Assembly (NCBI RefSeq): GCF_932526225.1
Contig: NC_064038.1
Location: forward strand, 1 to 64,000
Length of the DNA: 64,000 nt
Direction of reading: 5' to 3'
From: Nematostella vectensis
Lineage: Eukaryota; Cnidaria; Anthozoa; Actiniaria; Edwardsiidae
Of the stretch, positions 8,190 through 19,505 are shown one piece after another; positions within the stretch are counted from its first letter, which is position 1; each line of letters starts with the position of its first letter. A program made the position numbers and the translations under genes. Under the pieces are notes generated by a model that was not told the DNA's origin, searched no databases, and worked only from the letters and a program-made list of their open reading frames with translations.

Positions 8190-11100
8190 TCAGACACTCC
8201 CGAGATAACCGTGAGCGTGGGTGTGAATACCATCGTCACAGATGATTCTCTTGTCGTCCTCGTGAGATAGCGCCCTCTTGTTCACCGTCTCGGTGTAGAC
8301 ATTGTGTCCATGACTCCTGATGACATTCATCATCCTCATCTGAGGCTCCTTACCAAACAAGCAATCCTTGTAGTCATCGAAACCGATGCTCTTCTTGACG
8401 ACTGCCCTCTTGACACCCTTGCATTTCTTCGCTTCTCCACCACCGTCCATCCTGTACGAGTAGAGTTTAGCTCTCAGCCCGACGAACTCTGTGATTTGTA
8501 GACCTCCAGTCTCATCCTTGAACATGCCAATGATCTTCTTGTTCAACCCTGACTCGATGCCAGACGGGTGATTCCTTGGATAGTTGCTTGTGTCAAACAT
8601 GGATCTCACATCACCGCTAATGTCCTTGTAAAAATCCTCCGTCTCTATCTCGTACATCAGACTATCCGTGTCTGTAAACAGCAACTTTGCCTTGTCACCA
8701 TACTTTGGTTTAACGTAACCGTAGTGAAAATCATACATGAGATTCTTACTCAGATCCAGGATACACATACCCAAGTAGACGGGCTTGTTGAAAACCAGTC
8801 TCGTCTTCCTCATGTGGATAGCCGCAAGGTTTTCACAAAAGATGGTACGATGCTTGTAATTAGGCTTTGATATTAGTTTCCTAGCCTGTTTCTCGTTTGT
8901 GATCAGCCGGATGTCCACCCTGTTTCTAATGTTCTCCATGGTTTTCCCGAAAACAGAGTTGTTCATTAACTTGAAAAAATCTTTCTCGAAATCGTTTGTC
9001 GCTTTTGCTCTGAGGCTCGTGTTTAGGTCAATGTAGGTCTTCAACCATCCAGACTCCTCAAAGGTGATACCCCTATGAACCTTCGTGACTTTTAACCCAA
9101 GACTTTCATAAAGTTTCAGAGTCTCATGATGGACGACGTACTTTGTTTTGTCGTTGAGGTTTGGGATCAACTTGCCTACCTTGTTAATCTTGATGCTCTC
9201 TGGAGCTAACGGGTAGTCATCATGTGAATCATGAAGGTGACGTGGATACGCCATGTCAACCTCCACGACGCATGGGTGACGTCCCCACTCCTTCAGCTCT
9301 TGGTCCGTCATCCATCTGAACCCGTGAGTGGGCAGAGGTTTACTCATCGCCCAGCCGTACAAGTTGTTTGCATCCAGGTAGGTAATGTACTTTGTCGGTA
9401 GGTTGGGATCGTACTCTCTCATGTAGGGGTTGTTTGCCTTACTATGTCTGGTGGATATCATGGAGACACCTCCGCGAATACCCTCCTCAAACATGAGTAA
9501 CATATCGCAATCGGTCAGCAACTCCAACTCTACCCTTGTGATCTTTAGGGCTGCATCCCAAGCCAGTCCGGGTGCTGTGTAGTACCAGGCTGGGTCCAGG
9601 CCATAGTTCTCGAGACAGACATCTCTAAAGTTCTCGAAAACGTCTGCCAACAGGAGCACGTCCGACTCAAGATAGAGATCGTGGTAATCCCTCATGGTGC
9701 TCATCTTGAAGGTTTCCCACACTTTTTGCGCGTGTTGGTAATCTTCCTCCGATATGTCCGTATCGTTGAGAGTCGAGTAAAACGCTTCTTTAGGCGGAAG
9801 TTGGATAGCGTCTAGTTGATCAAAGTTACAGAACCAGTCGTATGGGAAGACGCCCTTCCTCAACAACAGCTGTAACTGTTCCCCCTTGTAGTGAATCATG
9901 AGGTTCTTGAAAGACTCTCTCGGTAAATTCTTCACTAGACTGTCGAGGCTAGCGGACATGAACTTGAAACTGTCGATAAACCTGATATCACGCTTAACGT
10001 CAACCTGTTTGCCCTCTTTGTTCGTAAACCTGTCGACCACAACCTGTTTTGTGAAAGAGATATACTTCTCCTCGTTATTAGGTATGCAGTTTATTTTACC
10101 CTCCGACGTACCAAGATTCTTGACAAACAAGTGTGAATCGTATCCAGACAGGTTGTGAAATAGAACAGGAAAGAACTTTGGAGCTCTAAATCGAAGGTTG
10201 CATGCGTTGTGAGCAGCACCTCTGTACTTTCCGGTGAGGTGGCAATGGTCCAAAACCTTGTCCTCTCCTAACTCACCCCCACAGATGTGGCAGTGAGTGG
10301 CATTGTCATAGTTCATCTCATCCTCCCGCGTCATCTCCACCTCCTTGGGGAACTTGAACTTATTGTAAATCTCCTTGATGTCTGACTCGAGAGACTCCAC
10401 AAACAGCTGCGCGACATCCTCGGCAGACCCTTGGACCGTCCTCTGAACCAGCTTGGGTGAAAACACACCGTCATCAATGCTGCATTTGATGAGATAGCAG
10501 AAGCCTGACGGTTTGTGTTTCTGATATTGTTTAGTGAAACTCCTGCTCTCATCTGGGGAGCAAGTGTCTATATTCTCTGTGAAGCTCTCAAAGTCTGCGT
10601 AGACAACAAAGGGGACCCGCATCTTTCTGTTAAAGTTCACGAATCTAGTGTAAAGGGGCTTACCGTCTTTATCCATCGGCATCTCTATCCTGACCGACTC
10701 GTTCTTTGAGCAGTACTCGTAATGTTTCTCCAACGCCTTTTTACACCGAAACGAGTTTAGACACCTAAAACATAGGAATCGGGTATGGTGATACTTATCA
10801 ATTTGACTAGACACTAACGACATCACGTCCTTTATCCAGCAGTAATGACTCGTCTCGCCGTTTGAGATGAGAAGTAGATTGATTGCATTGAATGGATCCT
10901 TCCCACTGATCCTCAATGGACATATTTTCTTCTCCTCATACGTAAACACATTGACTGTATGTGGGTTCTGTCTCTCAAACTTGTCGATCTGTCTCAACGA
11001 GACGGGGAACTCTATCCCCGACCAGTCGAATCTCTCAGAGTTCTCCATCATCTTTCTACTGAGTCTTTGAGGGTTATCCCTCTTGGGGTACACGGCGGAG

Positions 11101-12212
11101 GTTACCGCCCACTTGAAACACTTGTGATCATTCTCATTCCTCACATTGATGATCGCCTTCTTTACCGCTAACTCCTTTGGTAGTTCAACATACGAGCTCC
11201 CGGAGAGAGGATCAAAGGGATCAATGTTAATATCAAAGTACTCCACCCGATCAAACTGCCACCCAGAGCCTTGCTTCTGGAACTTTTCGACTAATCCGAT
11301 CAAAGGATTCGTCATTACATTAAACAAATCAGAGAAATCAGTCGACTCCGTCACGATCTCAGGCTTTTCTGTATGATGATATCCCAGCTCCTCCTCAATC
11401 TGACCTGTAGCCAGATCTTCTTTTATATACCTGCAGGTAAAGACAAACTTGACCTTGATGGGCTTCTTTCGGTCATTGACGAGTTTGATAACCTTTGGTC
11501 TGATCTTGGTGATAAACTCCTTGGGACCGTAACCCTCCTGTCCGGCTATCCCATAAGTCTTAAGATATCCCTTCAACGCCGTCTTTTGCTCCTTGGGTGT
11601 GAAGCGATCTTCCGCTTCCCCGTGTAAACGCTTAATCCTCTCCTTCAGACGTTTGACCCGTTTATCTACAGCCTCTTTGGCGGTCTTTTTGATGGGCTCA
11701 GGGACATAAGATAGTATCCAATCCGCAAACTCATCTAACTCGCTCTTGATCGAGTTGACTTCCCTGTTTGCAAAATGCTTAAGTGATTGGACGTGGGAAC
11801 TCCGTGTGGGTTTGGAGGGTTTGAGAATGGGGACATCAATCTCAGGTATCGGACCGTCGAGAATACTCTCCGACGCGTTGGATGGGATAATATCAGGCGG
11901 ACGTGGTAGCCCTTTGATAAGTTTGGGTAGAGGGACCCGTCGGGGTGGTGGTGGTGGTGACGTGCTGGTCAGCGCCCCGACGAGCTCGTCTCTCCGCATC
12001 CAGTAATATCTTGGGATACCTCGCTCCTTGGCGAGGGCTTTCAGATCTTTCACCTTCAGGTTTTCCATTTCTATCAAACCAGTTATGTCTTTAAACCAAG
12101 ATTCCAGAATCCCATTGGGGGTCTGGTGGGACAACTCCGACACGTCTTCACCAGTCTGTGTTGGTAGAACATTGAGACGCTTCTCAGTGGTGTAAAGAGG
12201 ACTCACCCCCAT
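8190..12212 (-). CDS. Protein-primed-type family B DNA polymerase (right copy)
   Basis: Mirror copy of the gene at 1673-5695: the same 1,340-codon protein with all exonuclease and polymerase motifs. It reads inward, converging on the Cys/His-repeat gene with a 393-bp gap. Two intact identical copies in one element give dosage from either end and allow repair of one arm from the other. The alternative start (residue 49) is at 12068 on this strand. Confidence 0.88.
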   Translation of the reverse strand: MGVSPLYTTEKRLNVLPTQTGEDVSELSHQTPNGILESWFKDITGLIEMENLKVKDLKALAKERGIPRYYWMRRDELVGALTSTSPPPPPRRVPLPKLIKGLPRPPDIIPSNASESILDGPIPEIDVPILKPSKPTRSSHVQSLKHFANREVNSIKSELDEFADWILSYVPEPIKKTAKEAVDKRVKRLKERIKRLHGEAEDRFTPKEQKTALKGYLKTYGIAGQEGYGPKEFITKIRPKVIKLVNDRKKPIKVKFVFTCRYIKEDLATGQIEEELGYHHTEKPEIVTESTDFSDLFNVMTNPLIGLVEKFQKQGSGWQFDRVEYFDINIDPFDPLSGSSYVELPKELAVKKAIINVRNENDHKCFKWAVTSAVYPKRDNPQRLSRKMMENSERFDWSGIEFPVSLRQIDKFERQNPHTVNVFTYEEKKICPLRISGKDPFNAINLLLISNGETSHYCWIKDVMSLVSSQIDKYHHTRFLCFRCLNSFRCKKALEKHYEYCSKNESVRIEMPMDKDGKPLYTRFVNFNRKMRVPFVVYADFESFTENIDTCSPDESRSFTKQYQKHKPSGFCYLIKCSIDDGVFSPKLVQRTVQGSAEDVAQLFVESLESDIKEIYNKFKFPKEVEMTREDEMNYDNATHCHICGGELGEDKVLDHCHLTGKYRGAAHNACNLRFRAPKFFPVLFHNLSGYDSHLFVKNLGTSEGKINCIPNNEEKYISFTKQVVVDRFTNKEGKQVDVKRDIRFIDSFKFMSASLDSLVKNLPRESFKNLMIHYKGEQLQLLLRKGVFPYDWFCNFDQLDAIQLPPKEAFYSTLNDTDISEEDYQHAQKVWETFKMSTMRDYHDLYLESDVLLLADVFENFRDVCLENYGLDPAWYYTAPGLAWDAALKITRVELELLTDCDMLLMFEEGIRGGVSMISTRHSKANNPYMREYDPNLPTKYITYLDANNLYGWAMSKPLPTHGFRWMTDQELKEWGRHPCVVEVDMAYPRHLHDSHDDYPLAPESIKINKVGKLIPNLNDKTKYVVHHETLKLYESLGLKVTKVHRGITFEESGWLKTYIDLNTSLRAKATNDFEKDFFKLMNNSVFGKTMENIRNRVDIRLITNEKQARKLISKPNYKHRTIFCENLAAIHMRKTRLVFNKPVYLGMCILDLSKNLMYDFHYGYVKPKYGDKAKLLFTDTDSLMYEIETEDFYKDISGDVRSMFDTSNYPRNHPSGIESGLNKKIIGMFKDETGGLQITEFVGLRAKLYSYRMDGGGEAKKCKGVKRAVVKKSIGFDDYKDCLFGKEPQMRMMNVIRSHGHNVYTETVNKRALSHEDDKRIICDDGIHTHAHGYLGSV

Positions 12213-12592
12213 CCTTCACAACCTCCTCCGCAGGAGTTCCATCAACCCACCACAGGAGTCATTCTCATCTCCATGGTAGTCTAGGACCTGAGACGTGGCG
12301 TGGTATGAAAAAAATTCACCCTCACTTTTCATACTCCTAGCTGGGGCCTCCCACAGGGACACCGTCAAAAACTCAATCTCTTATTTCTCACCCCCACAGT
12401 CACGTGAGGGGGGGTGTTCCCCCAGAGAGTCTCTCACAAGAATCATTTTCATCTCCATGGTAACCTAGGGCTGGTATGAGGACCTCTGGGAGGGACATCT
12501 CTCTCTGGTCAAATTAGCTCGGAAGTGTAAACCCCGGCCCACACCCCTCCACCTAACCGACCGAACTCATCACGCCATTTTCGACGATCAAA

Positions 12593-12918
12593 TGGGCGTG
12601 GCCGTCACGTGACAAAGTGATTGACAGGTGGGCGTGGCCGTCACGTGACAAAGTGATTGACAGGTTCTTGTCAAAATGATTGACAGGTGGGCGTGGCCGT
12701 CACGTGACAAAGTGATTGACAGGTTTTTACAAAGTGATTGACAGGTGGGCGTGGCCGTCACGTGACAAAGTGATTGACAAGTGGGCGTGGCCATCACGTG
12801 ACAAAGTGATTGACAGGTTTTTTGACAAAGTGATTGACAGGTGGGCGTGTCCGTCACGTGACAAAGTGATTGACAGGTGGGCGTGGCCATCACGTGACAA
12901 AGTGATTGACAGGTGGGT
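12593..12918. repeat. Terminal 36-bp tandem array (right)
   Basis: Exact mirror of 967-1292, with the same order of GGGCGTGGCC, GTCACGTGAC and TGATTGACAG words, here read on the + strand. It lies upstream of the right polymerase copy. Confidence 0.7.
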
Positions 12919-13062
12919 GTGGTCGTGTTCGTGTGTGCAAGGAGTCTTGGGCAAACTCGCACATGTGCAGGTCGCGAGGCTTGGCGGAGACTTTTGCGCC
13001 ATTTTGGAATGAAATTTGGGATGATGAAAAACTTGTGCCAGCTGCGCCAAAATCCTACTACT

Positions 13063-15325
13063 GAGCAAGCCTCAAAAAGCCCGGTCTGAATAGGGCTAAC
13101 GATGTTCTTCAATTGAAGTGTACATAAAAATATAATACCGAATAAGTTATTTGGAGGAGAATTACACAACTGATCAATTGGAACAGTACTAAGGTTGTTA
13201 TATGTGAACACAATTTTATTCTGCATCAGACTAAAAAAGCAATATTTTTTTCTGCTATCTCATTCTTGCCATCTCAGGCTGGACGTTATTATAAAAAAGG
13301 TTCTTTTAAAAAAGAGTATATAACTGTATAAACTTAGTTGGGATGTAAGTGTATTCGTTTGTGGTGTTTTTCTTTCTTAGTAGCTCAATGTTTTAGTATG
13401 TTAATGAGACAAGGCAGCCTCAGCGCGATGTCTGAGTTTGTGCAGTACTGCACCACTGACACTGATACAGAATGGAAGAGGGATGGAACTATTACCGACT
13501 CGATTTGTTAAGCAACCCGCTTAAAAACCAGTGAGAAATGATTTTTGAACTTCAATTTTAGTTTTCTGGCGATGATCGCGACACAGCAGCTGGTCAAATG
13601 TGGCATCCTTGGAATGCACACTAGTTATGTTTCACACGAACAAGTCACGAGATTGTGAGAAAGACAAGTCGGTTATAGGATATTTTATTTTTTAATTCAT
13701 TCATTCATTTCTTCCTTTATTCATTAGCGCTTTATATACAAAGGGTATCTAAGTTTATAACATGCCAAATTTAGCCTTTACCCCTAGTTTCTTTTTACGC
13801 GGGCGTAAACAGTAGTCTCTCAAGTCTGTGCCATTAGACAGTTGCTAGAGTAGCTTATGTTGGCGTTTTCGGGATTCTAAAGAAAAACTTAGATTCATTA
13901 AAACTTAAAGGAAAATATCCTCACTATCCCAAACCCCCCATTGTCCGTAACCTAGGCGAGGAGCGGGTGTGCAACTAATGACTGCATGGGTGGGTGGCTA
14001 CTTCCCACCTTAAGTCAGTTGCTTGAGTAGCTTCCGGTAAGCGCTGATGAAAATGCTTGCTGTATCGTTGATGCTTCGTTAAAGCCTACTGGCGATTGTC
14101 ATCTGGATCAGGTAAAGATAGGGGAAATGTTCGGGTGATACCAAAGATACAAAGCTTTAAACTTTATCAAAAAATACAAACTTTAAAATATAGGCTGCGA
14201 TAACTTTTGAAACTTACCCCTTTTTAAATATTGCTTTTGCGAAACTTTCATTAAACTTTCTTATCGAGTCATGAACATAGATTTCAACTCTACGTCTTTC
14301 CTAATTCCATTCTTATTTTTCGAAGATAAAATACCATAAACTCGTAAGAAACAATCCATGAAAATTATCAATTGGTTCATTTCAACAAAAGTATTGCTTT
14401 AACAAAGAAATGCGAAACTGATGTTTCCAAGACTATGAATGTGACAAACAAGCACTCTGTTATACCTGGTGCGTTTTGGAAAGTTCAATAACTTTAATAA
14501 GTATTGTTTTGTAACCTCGAAAAATAGATAAAAAAAACAGTCGGTATGCCTTTGGCCGAGGTGTTTTACAACAAATTGTTCTTAAAAAGACCATTTGTGA
14601 TAAAAACCTAATAAAAATAAAAGTTCTAGTTAAGAAGAAAAAAGCTTTCCAATGGGTAAAACTGTGTAATATGAATAAAGAATGACCCTGCAGACTGGAT
14701 GAAATATGCAAAATTGTATAGAAATTGTTTGGAAATCTTGTTATACTTTTGTGTAACATCTGTAAGCTCACACTTGGTTTCTACGAATGAATATTTAAAG
14801 TGAAAAATATTAGATAATGTGTTTCCAATTTTCAAGGGGGAGGGGCTTTGTACCATCCTGTCAAGAGTACATATTTCAAAGAGCATAAGCCAAAATAGCA
14901 CAGAGAAAGTTAAACTTTTTTGGCCAATATTTGGATTTTCTACTAAAAGCCTTAACCAACTAAAGGAAATTATAGAACCCCCTCCTTTGTGTGACTAATA
15001 ATATATGTCTACTGCAAGATTATCGAAAGAAAAAAACAGAAATATTACCCGTTTCTGCTCACAAAGACAATTTTTTCGAAGAATATCCGTCGCTTTTTGA
15101 ATACGAACTGATTATGATAACTTATTTGGATTTTGGATGTTCTTGCAAAGGTTTCGAAAGATAGGATTTTACGTCATATTGTGTTGCTATGGCTATGGCA
15201 ACACAATATATCATTTTGTTCCCTTTTGTCAGATAATGATTCTTTGAAAATTTGGTCATAATAGCTCCAATGGTTCAAAAGTTACGGATGGGGGGCCGAA
15301 AGTGCCCCCCCCCACCCACAGGTCA
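13063..15325 (+). repeat. 2.27-kb direct repeat, unit 1
   Basis: First of three head-to-tail copies starting gagcaagcctc; 2,263 bp and close to unit 2 (scattered substitutions and short indels). Open frames of about 100 codons on the minus strand recur but are AT-rich, low in complexity and broken in unit 3, so no gene is called. An inverted repeat (ATATTGTGTTGC at 15176-15187, GCAACACAATAT at 15198-15209) lies near its end. Confidence 0.85.
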
Positions 15326-17596
15326 GAGCAAGCCTCAAAAAGCCCGGTCTGAATAGGGTTAACGATGTTCTTCAATTGAAGTGTACATAAAAATATAATA
15401 CCGAATAAGTTATTTGGAGGAGAATTACACAACTGATCAATTGGAGCAGTACTAAGGTTGTTATTGTGAACACAATTTTATTCTGCATCAGACTAAAAAA
15501 GCAATATTTTTTCTGCTATCTCATCCTTGCCATCTCAGGCTGGACGTTATTATAAAATGGTTCTTTTAAAAAAGAGTATATAACTGTATAAACTTAGTTG
15601 GGATGTAAGTGTATCCGTTTGTGGTGTTTTTCTTTCTTAGTAGCTCAATGTTTTACTATGTTAATGAGACAAGGCAGCCTCAGCGCGATGTCTGAGTTTG
15701 TGCAGTACTGCAATACTGACACTGATAAAGAATGGAAGAGGGATGAAACTATTACCGACTCGATTTGTTAAGCAACCCGCTTAAAAAGCAGTGAGAAATG
15801 ATTTTTGAACTTTAATTTTAGTTTTCTGGCGATGATCGCGACACAGCAGCTGGTCAAATGTGGCATCCTTAAAATGCACACTAGTTATGTTTCACACGAA
15901 CAAGTCACGAGATTGTGAGAAAGACAAGTCGGTTATAGGATGTTTTATTTTTTAATTCATTCATTCATTTCTTCCTTTTTTCACTAGTGCTTTATATACA
16001 AAGGGTGTCTAAGTTTATAACATGCCAAATTTAGCCTGCCTTTACCCCTAGTTTCTTTTGCGCGGGCGTTAACAGCAGTCTCTCAAGTCTGTGCCATTAG
16101 ACAGTTGCTAGAGTAGCTTATGTTGGCGTTTTCGGGATTCTAAGGAAAAACTTAGATTAATTAAAACTTAAAGGAAAACATCCTCACTATCCCAAACCCC
16201 CCATTGTCCGTAACCTAGGCAAGAAGCAGGTGTGAAACTAATGATTGCATGGGTGGGTGGCTACTTCCCACCTTAAGTCAGTTGCTTGAGTAGCTCCCGG
16301 TAAGCGCTGATGAAAATGCTTGCTGTATCTCTGATGCTTCGTTAAAGCCTACTGGCGATTGTCATCTGGATCAGGTAAAGATAGGGGAAATGTTCGGGTG
16401 ATACCAAAGATACAAAGCTTTAAACTTTATCAAAAAATACAAACTTTAAAATATAGGCTGCGATTACTTTTGAAACTTACCCCTTTTTAAATATTGCTTT
16501 TGCGAAACTTTTATTAAACTTTCTTATCGAGTCATGAACATAGATTTCAACTCTACGTCTTTCCTAATTCCATTCTTATTTTTCGAAGATAAAATACCAT
16601 AAACTCGTAAGAAACAATCCATGAAAATTATCAATTGGTTCATTTCAACAAAAGTATTGCTTTAACAAAGAAATGCGAAACTGATGTTTCCAAGACTATG
16701 AATGTGACAAACAAGCACTCTGTTATACCTGGTGCGTTTTGGAAAGTTCAATAACTTTAATAAGTATTGTTTTGTAACCTCGAAAAATAGATAAAAAAAA
16801 CAGTCGGTATGCCTTTGGCCGAGGTGTTTTACAACAAATTGTTCTTAAAAAGACCATTTGTGATAAAAACCTAATAAAAATAAAAGTTCTAGTTAAGAAG
16901 AAAAAAGCTTTCCAAGGGGTAAAACTGTGTAATATGAATAAAGAATGACCCTGCAGACTGGATGAAATATGCAAAATTGTATAGAAATTGTTTGGAAATC
17001 TTGTTATACTTTTGTGTAACATCTGTAAGCTCACACTTGGTTCCTACAAATGAATATTTAAAGTGAAAAATATTAGATAATGTGTTTCCAATTTTCAAGG
17101 GGGAGGGGCTTTGTACCATCCTGTCAAGAGTACATATTTCAAAGAGCATTAGCCAAAATAGCACAGAGAAAGTTAAAATTATTGGCCAATATTTGGATTT
17201 TCTACTAAAAGCCTTAACCAACTAAAGGAAATTATAGAACCCTGCCTTTATGTCCTTTGTGTGACTAATAATATATGTCTACTGCAAGATTATAAAAAAA
17301 AAAAAAAACAGAAATATTGCCCGTTTCTGCTCACAAAGACAATTTTTTCGAAGAATATCCTTCGCTTTTTGAATACGAACTGATTATGATAACTTATTTG
17401 GATTTTGGATGTTCTTGCAAAGGTTTCGAAAGATAGGATTTTACGTCATATTGTGTTGCTATGGCTATGGCAACACAATATATTATTTTGTTCCCCTTTG
17501 TCAGATAATGATTCTTTGAAAATTTGTTCATGATAGTTCCAATGGTTCAAAAGTTAAGGATGGGGGGCCGAAAGTGCCCCGCCCACCCCCAGGTCA
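15326..17596 (+). repeat. 2.27-kb direct repeat, unit 2
   Basis: 2,271 bp with the same layout as unit 1. The 12-bp inverted repeat is at 17448-17459 and 17470-17481. A poly-A stretch near 17293 and a short insertion near 17242 distinguish it. Confidence 0.85.
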
Positions 17597-19505
17597 GAGC
17601 AAGCCTCAAAAAGCCCGGTCTGAATAGGGTTAACGATGTTCTTCAATTGAAGTGTACATAAAAATATAATACCCAATAAGTTATTTGGAGGAGAATTATA
17701 CAACTGATCAATTGGAACAGTACTAAGGTTGTTATTGTGAACACAATTTTATTCTGCATCAGACTAAAAAAGCAATATTTTTTCTGCTATCTCATCCTTG
17801 CCATCTCAGGCTGGACGTTATTATAAAAAAGGTTCTTTTAAAAAAGAGTATATAACTGTATAAACTTAGTTGGGATGTAAGTGTATCCGTTTGTGGTGTT
17901 TTTCTTTCTTAGTAGCTCAATGTTTTAGTATGTTAATGAGACAAGGCAGCCTCAGCGCGATGTCTGAGTTTGTGCAGTACTGCACCACTGCCACTGATAA
18001 AGAATGGAAGAGGGATGGAACTATTACCGACTCGATTTGTTAAGCAACCCGCTTAAAAACCAGTGAGAAATGATGTTTGAACTTCAATTTTAGTTTTCTG
18101 GCGATGATCGCGACACAGCAGCTGGTCAAATGTGGCATCCTTGGAATGCACATTAGTTATGTTTCACACGAACAAGTCACGAGATTGTGAGAAGGACAAG
18201 TCGGTTATAGGATATTTTATTTTTTAATTCATTCATTCATTTCTTCCTTTATTCATTAGTGCTTTATATACAAAGGGTGTCTAAGTTTATAACATGCCAA
18301 ATTTAGCCTGCCTTTACCCCTAGTTTCTTTTACGCGGGCGTAAATAGTAGTCTCTCAAGTCTGTGCCATTAGACAGTTGCTAGAGTAGCTGATGTTGGCG
18401 TTTTCGGGATTCTAAGGAAAAACTTAGATTCATTAAAACTTAAAGGAAAATATCCTCACTATCCCAAACCCCCCATTGTCCGTATCCTAGGCGAGGAGCA
18501 GGTGTGCAACTAAAGATTGCATGGGTGGGTGGCTACTTCCCACCTTAAGTCAGCTGCTTGAGTAGCTCCCGGTAAGCGCTGATGAAAATGCTTGCTGTAT
18601 CTCTGATGCTTCGTTAAAGCCTACTGGCGATTGTCATCTGGATCAGGTAAAGATAAGGGAAATGTTCGGGTGATACCAAAGATACAAAGCTTTAAACTTT
18701 ATCAAAAAATACAAACTTTAAAATATAGGCTGCGATAACTTTTGAAACTTACCCCTTTTTAAATATTGCTTTTGCGAAACTTTCATTAAACTTTCTTATC
18801 GACTCATGAACATAGATTTCAACTCTACGTCTTTCCTAATTCCATTCTTATTTTTCGAAGATAAAATACCATAAACTCGTAAGAAACAATCCATGAAAAT
18901 TATCAATTGGTTCATTTCAACAAAAGTATTGCTTTAACAAAGAAATGCGAAACTGATGTTTCCAAGACTATGAATGTGACAAAGAAGAACTCTTTTCTAC
19001 CTGGTGCGTTTTGGAAAGTTCAATAACTTTAATAAGTATTGTTTTGTAACCTCGAAAAATAGATAAAAAAACAGTCGGTATGCCTTTGGCCGAGGTGTTT
19101 TACAACAAATTGTTCTTAAAAAGACCATTTGTGATAAAAACCTAATAAAAATAAAAGTTCTACTTTAAAAAAAAACAGCTTTCCAAGGAGTAAAACTGTG
19201 TAATATAAATAAAGAATGACCCTGCAGACTGGATTAAATATGCAAAATTGTATAGAAATTGTTTGGAAATCTTGTTATACTTTTGTGTAACATCTGTGAG
19301 CTCACACTTGGTTCCTACAAATGAATATTTTAAGTGAAAAATATTAGATAATGTGTTTCCAATTTTCAAGGGGGAGGGGCTTTTCAAAGAGCATTAGCCA
19401 AAATAGCACCGAGAAAGTAAAACTTTTTGGCCAATATTTGGATTTTCTACTAAAAGCCTTAACCAACTAAAGGAAATTATAGAACCCCTCCTTTATCCTT
19501 TTGTG
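17597..19505 (+). repeat. 2.27-kb direct repeat, unit 3 (3'-truncated)
   Basis: About 1.9 kb. It follows units 1 and 2 up to attatagaacccc near 19490 and then departs into unrelated sequence, so the terminal inverted repeat is missing. Confidence 0.8.

Larger units (their letters stand above)
823..13062. mobile_element. Palindromic invertron-like element with duplicated DNA polymerase B genes and an RPB7-like gene
   Basis: Two 4,956-bp inverted copies (823-5778 and 8107-13062) flank a 2,328-bp centre. Coordinates mirror without a gap (left plus right positions sum to 13885). Each arm has, from the tip inward, E2F-like motifs, a 36-bp repeat array, an untranslated stretch and a B-family polymerase gene reading inward. 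The centre has three compact + strand genes. The tips begin AG and end CT, as in Polinton/Maverick elements, but no integrase, capsid, packaging ATPase or protease is present, and no 6-bp target duplication is visible (817-822 gtaaga against 13063-13068 gagcaa). Protein-primed PolB plus terminal inverted repeats is the plan of linear plasmids, transpovirons, adenovirus-like genomes and Polintons. I infer a linear selfish replicon or virus-derived element now in, or assembled with, the host genome. Confidence 0.8.
8107..13062 (-). repeat. Right terminal inverted repeat, 4,956 bp
   Basis: Reverse complement of 823-5778 with the same length and gene content. It ends CCTACTACT at 13062. The next base begins the 2.27-kb tandem repeat (gagcaagcctc), whose other copies carry ggtca before that word, so the right tip is cut cleanly into repeat DNA. 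Confidence 0.9.

Noticed and set aside
823-13062. Calling the element a standard Polinton/Maverick
   Set aside because: Only the polymerase and AG/CT tips fit; integrase, ATPase, protease, capsid genes and the 6-bp target duplication are missing.
14460-17221. Conserved ~100-codon minus-strand frames in the 2.27-kb repeats
   Set aside because: Conservation follows from the repeat itself; composition is AT-rich and low-complexity, and the frame is broken in unit 3.
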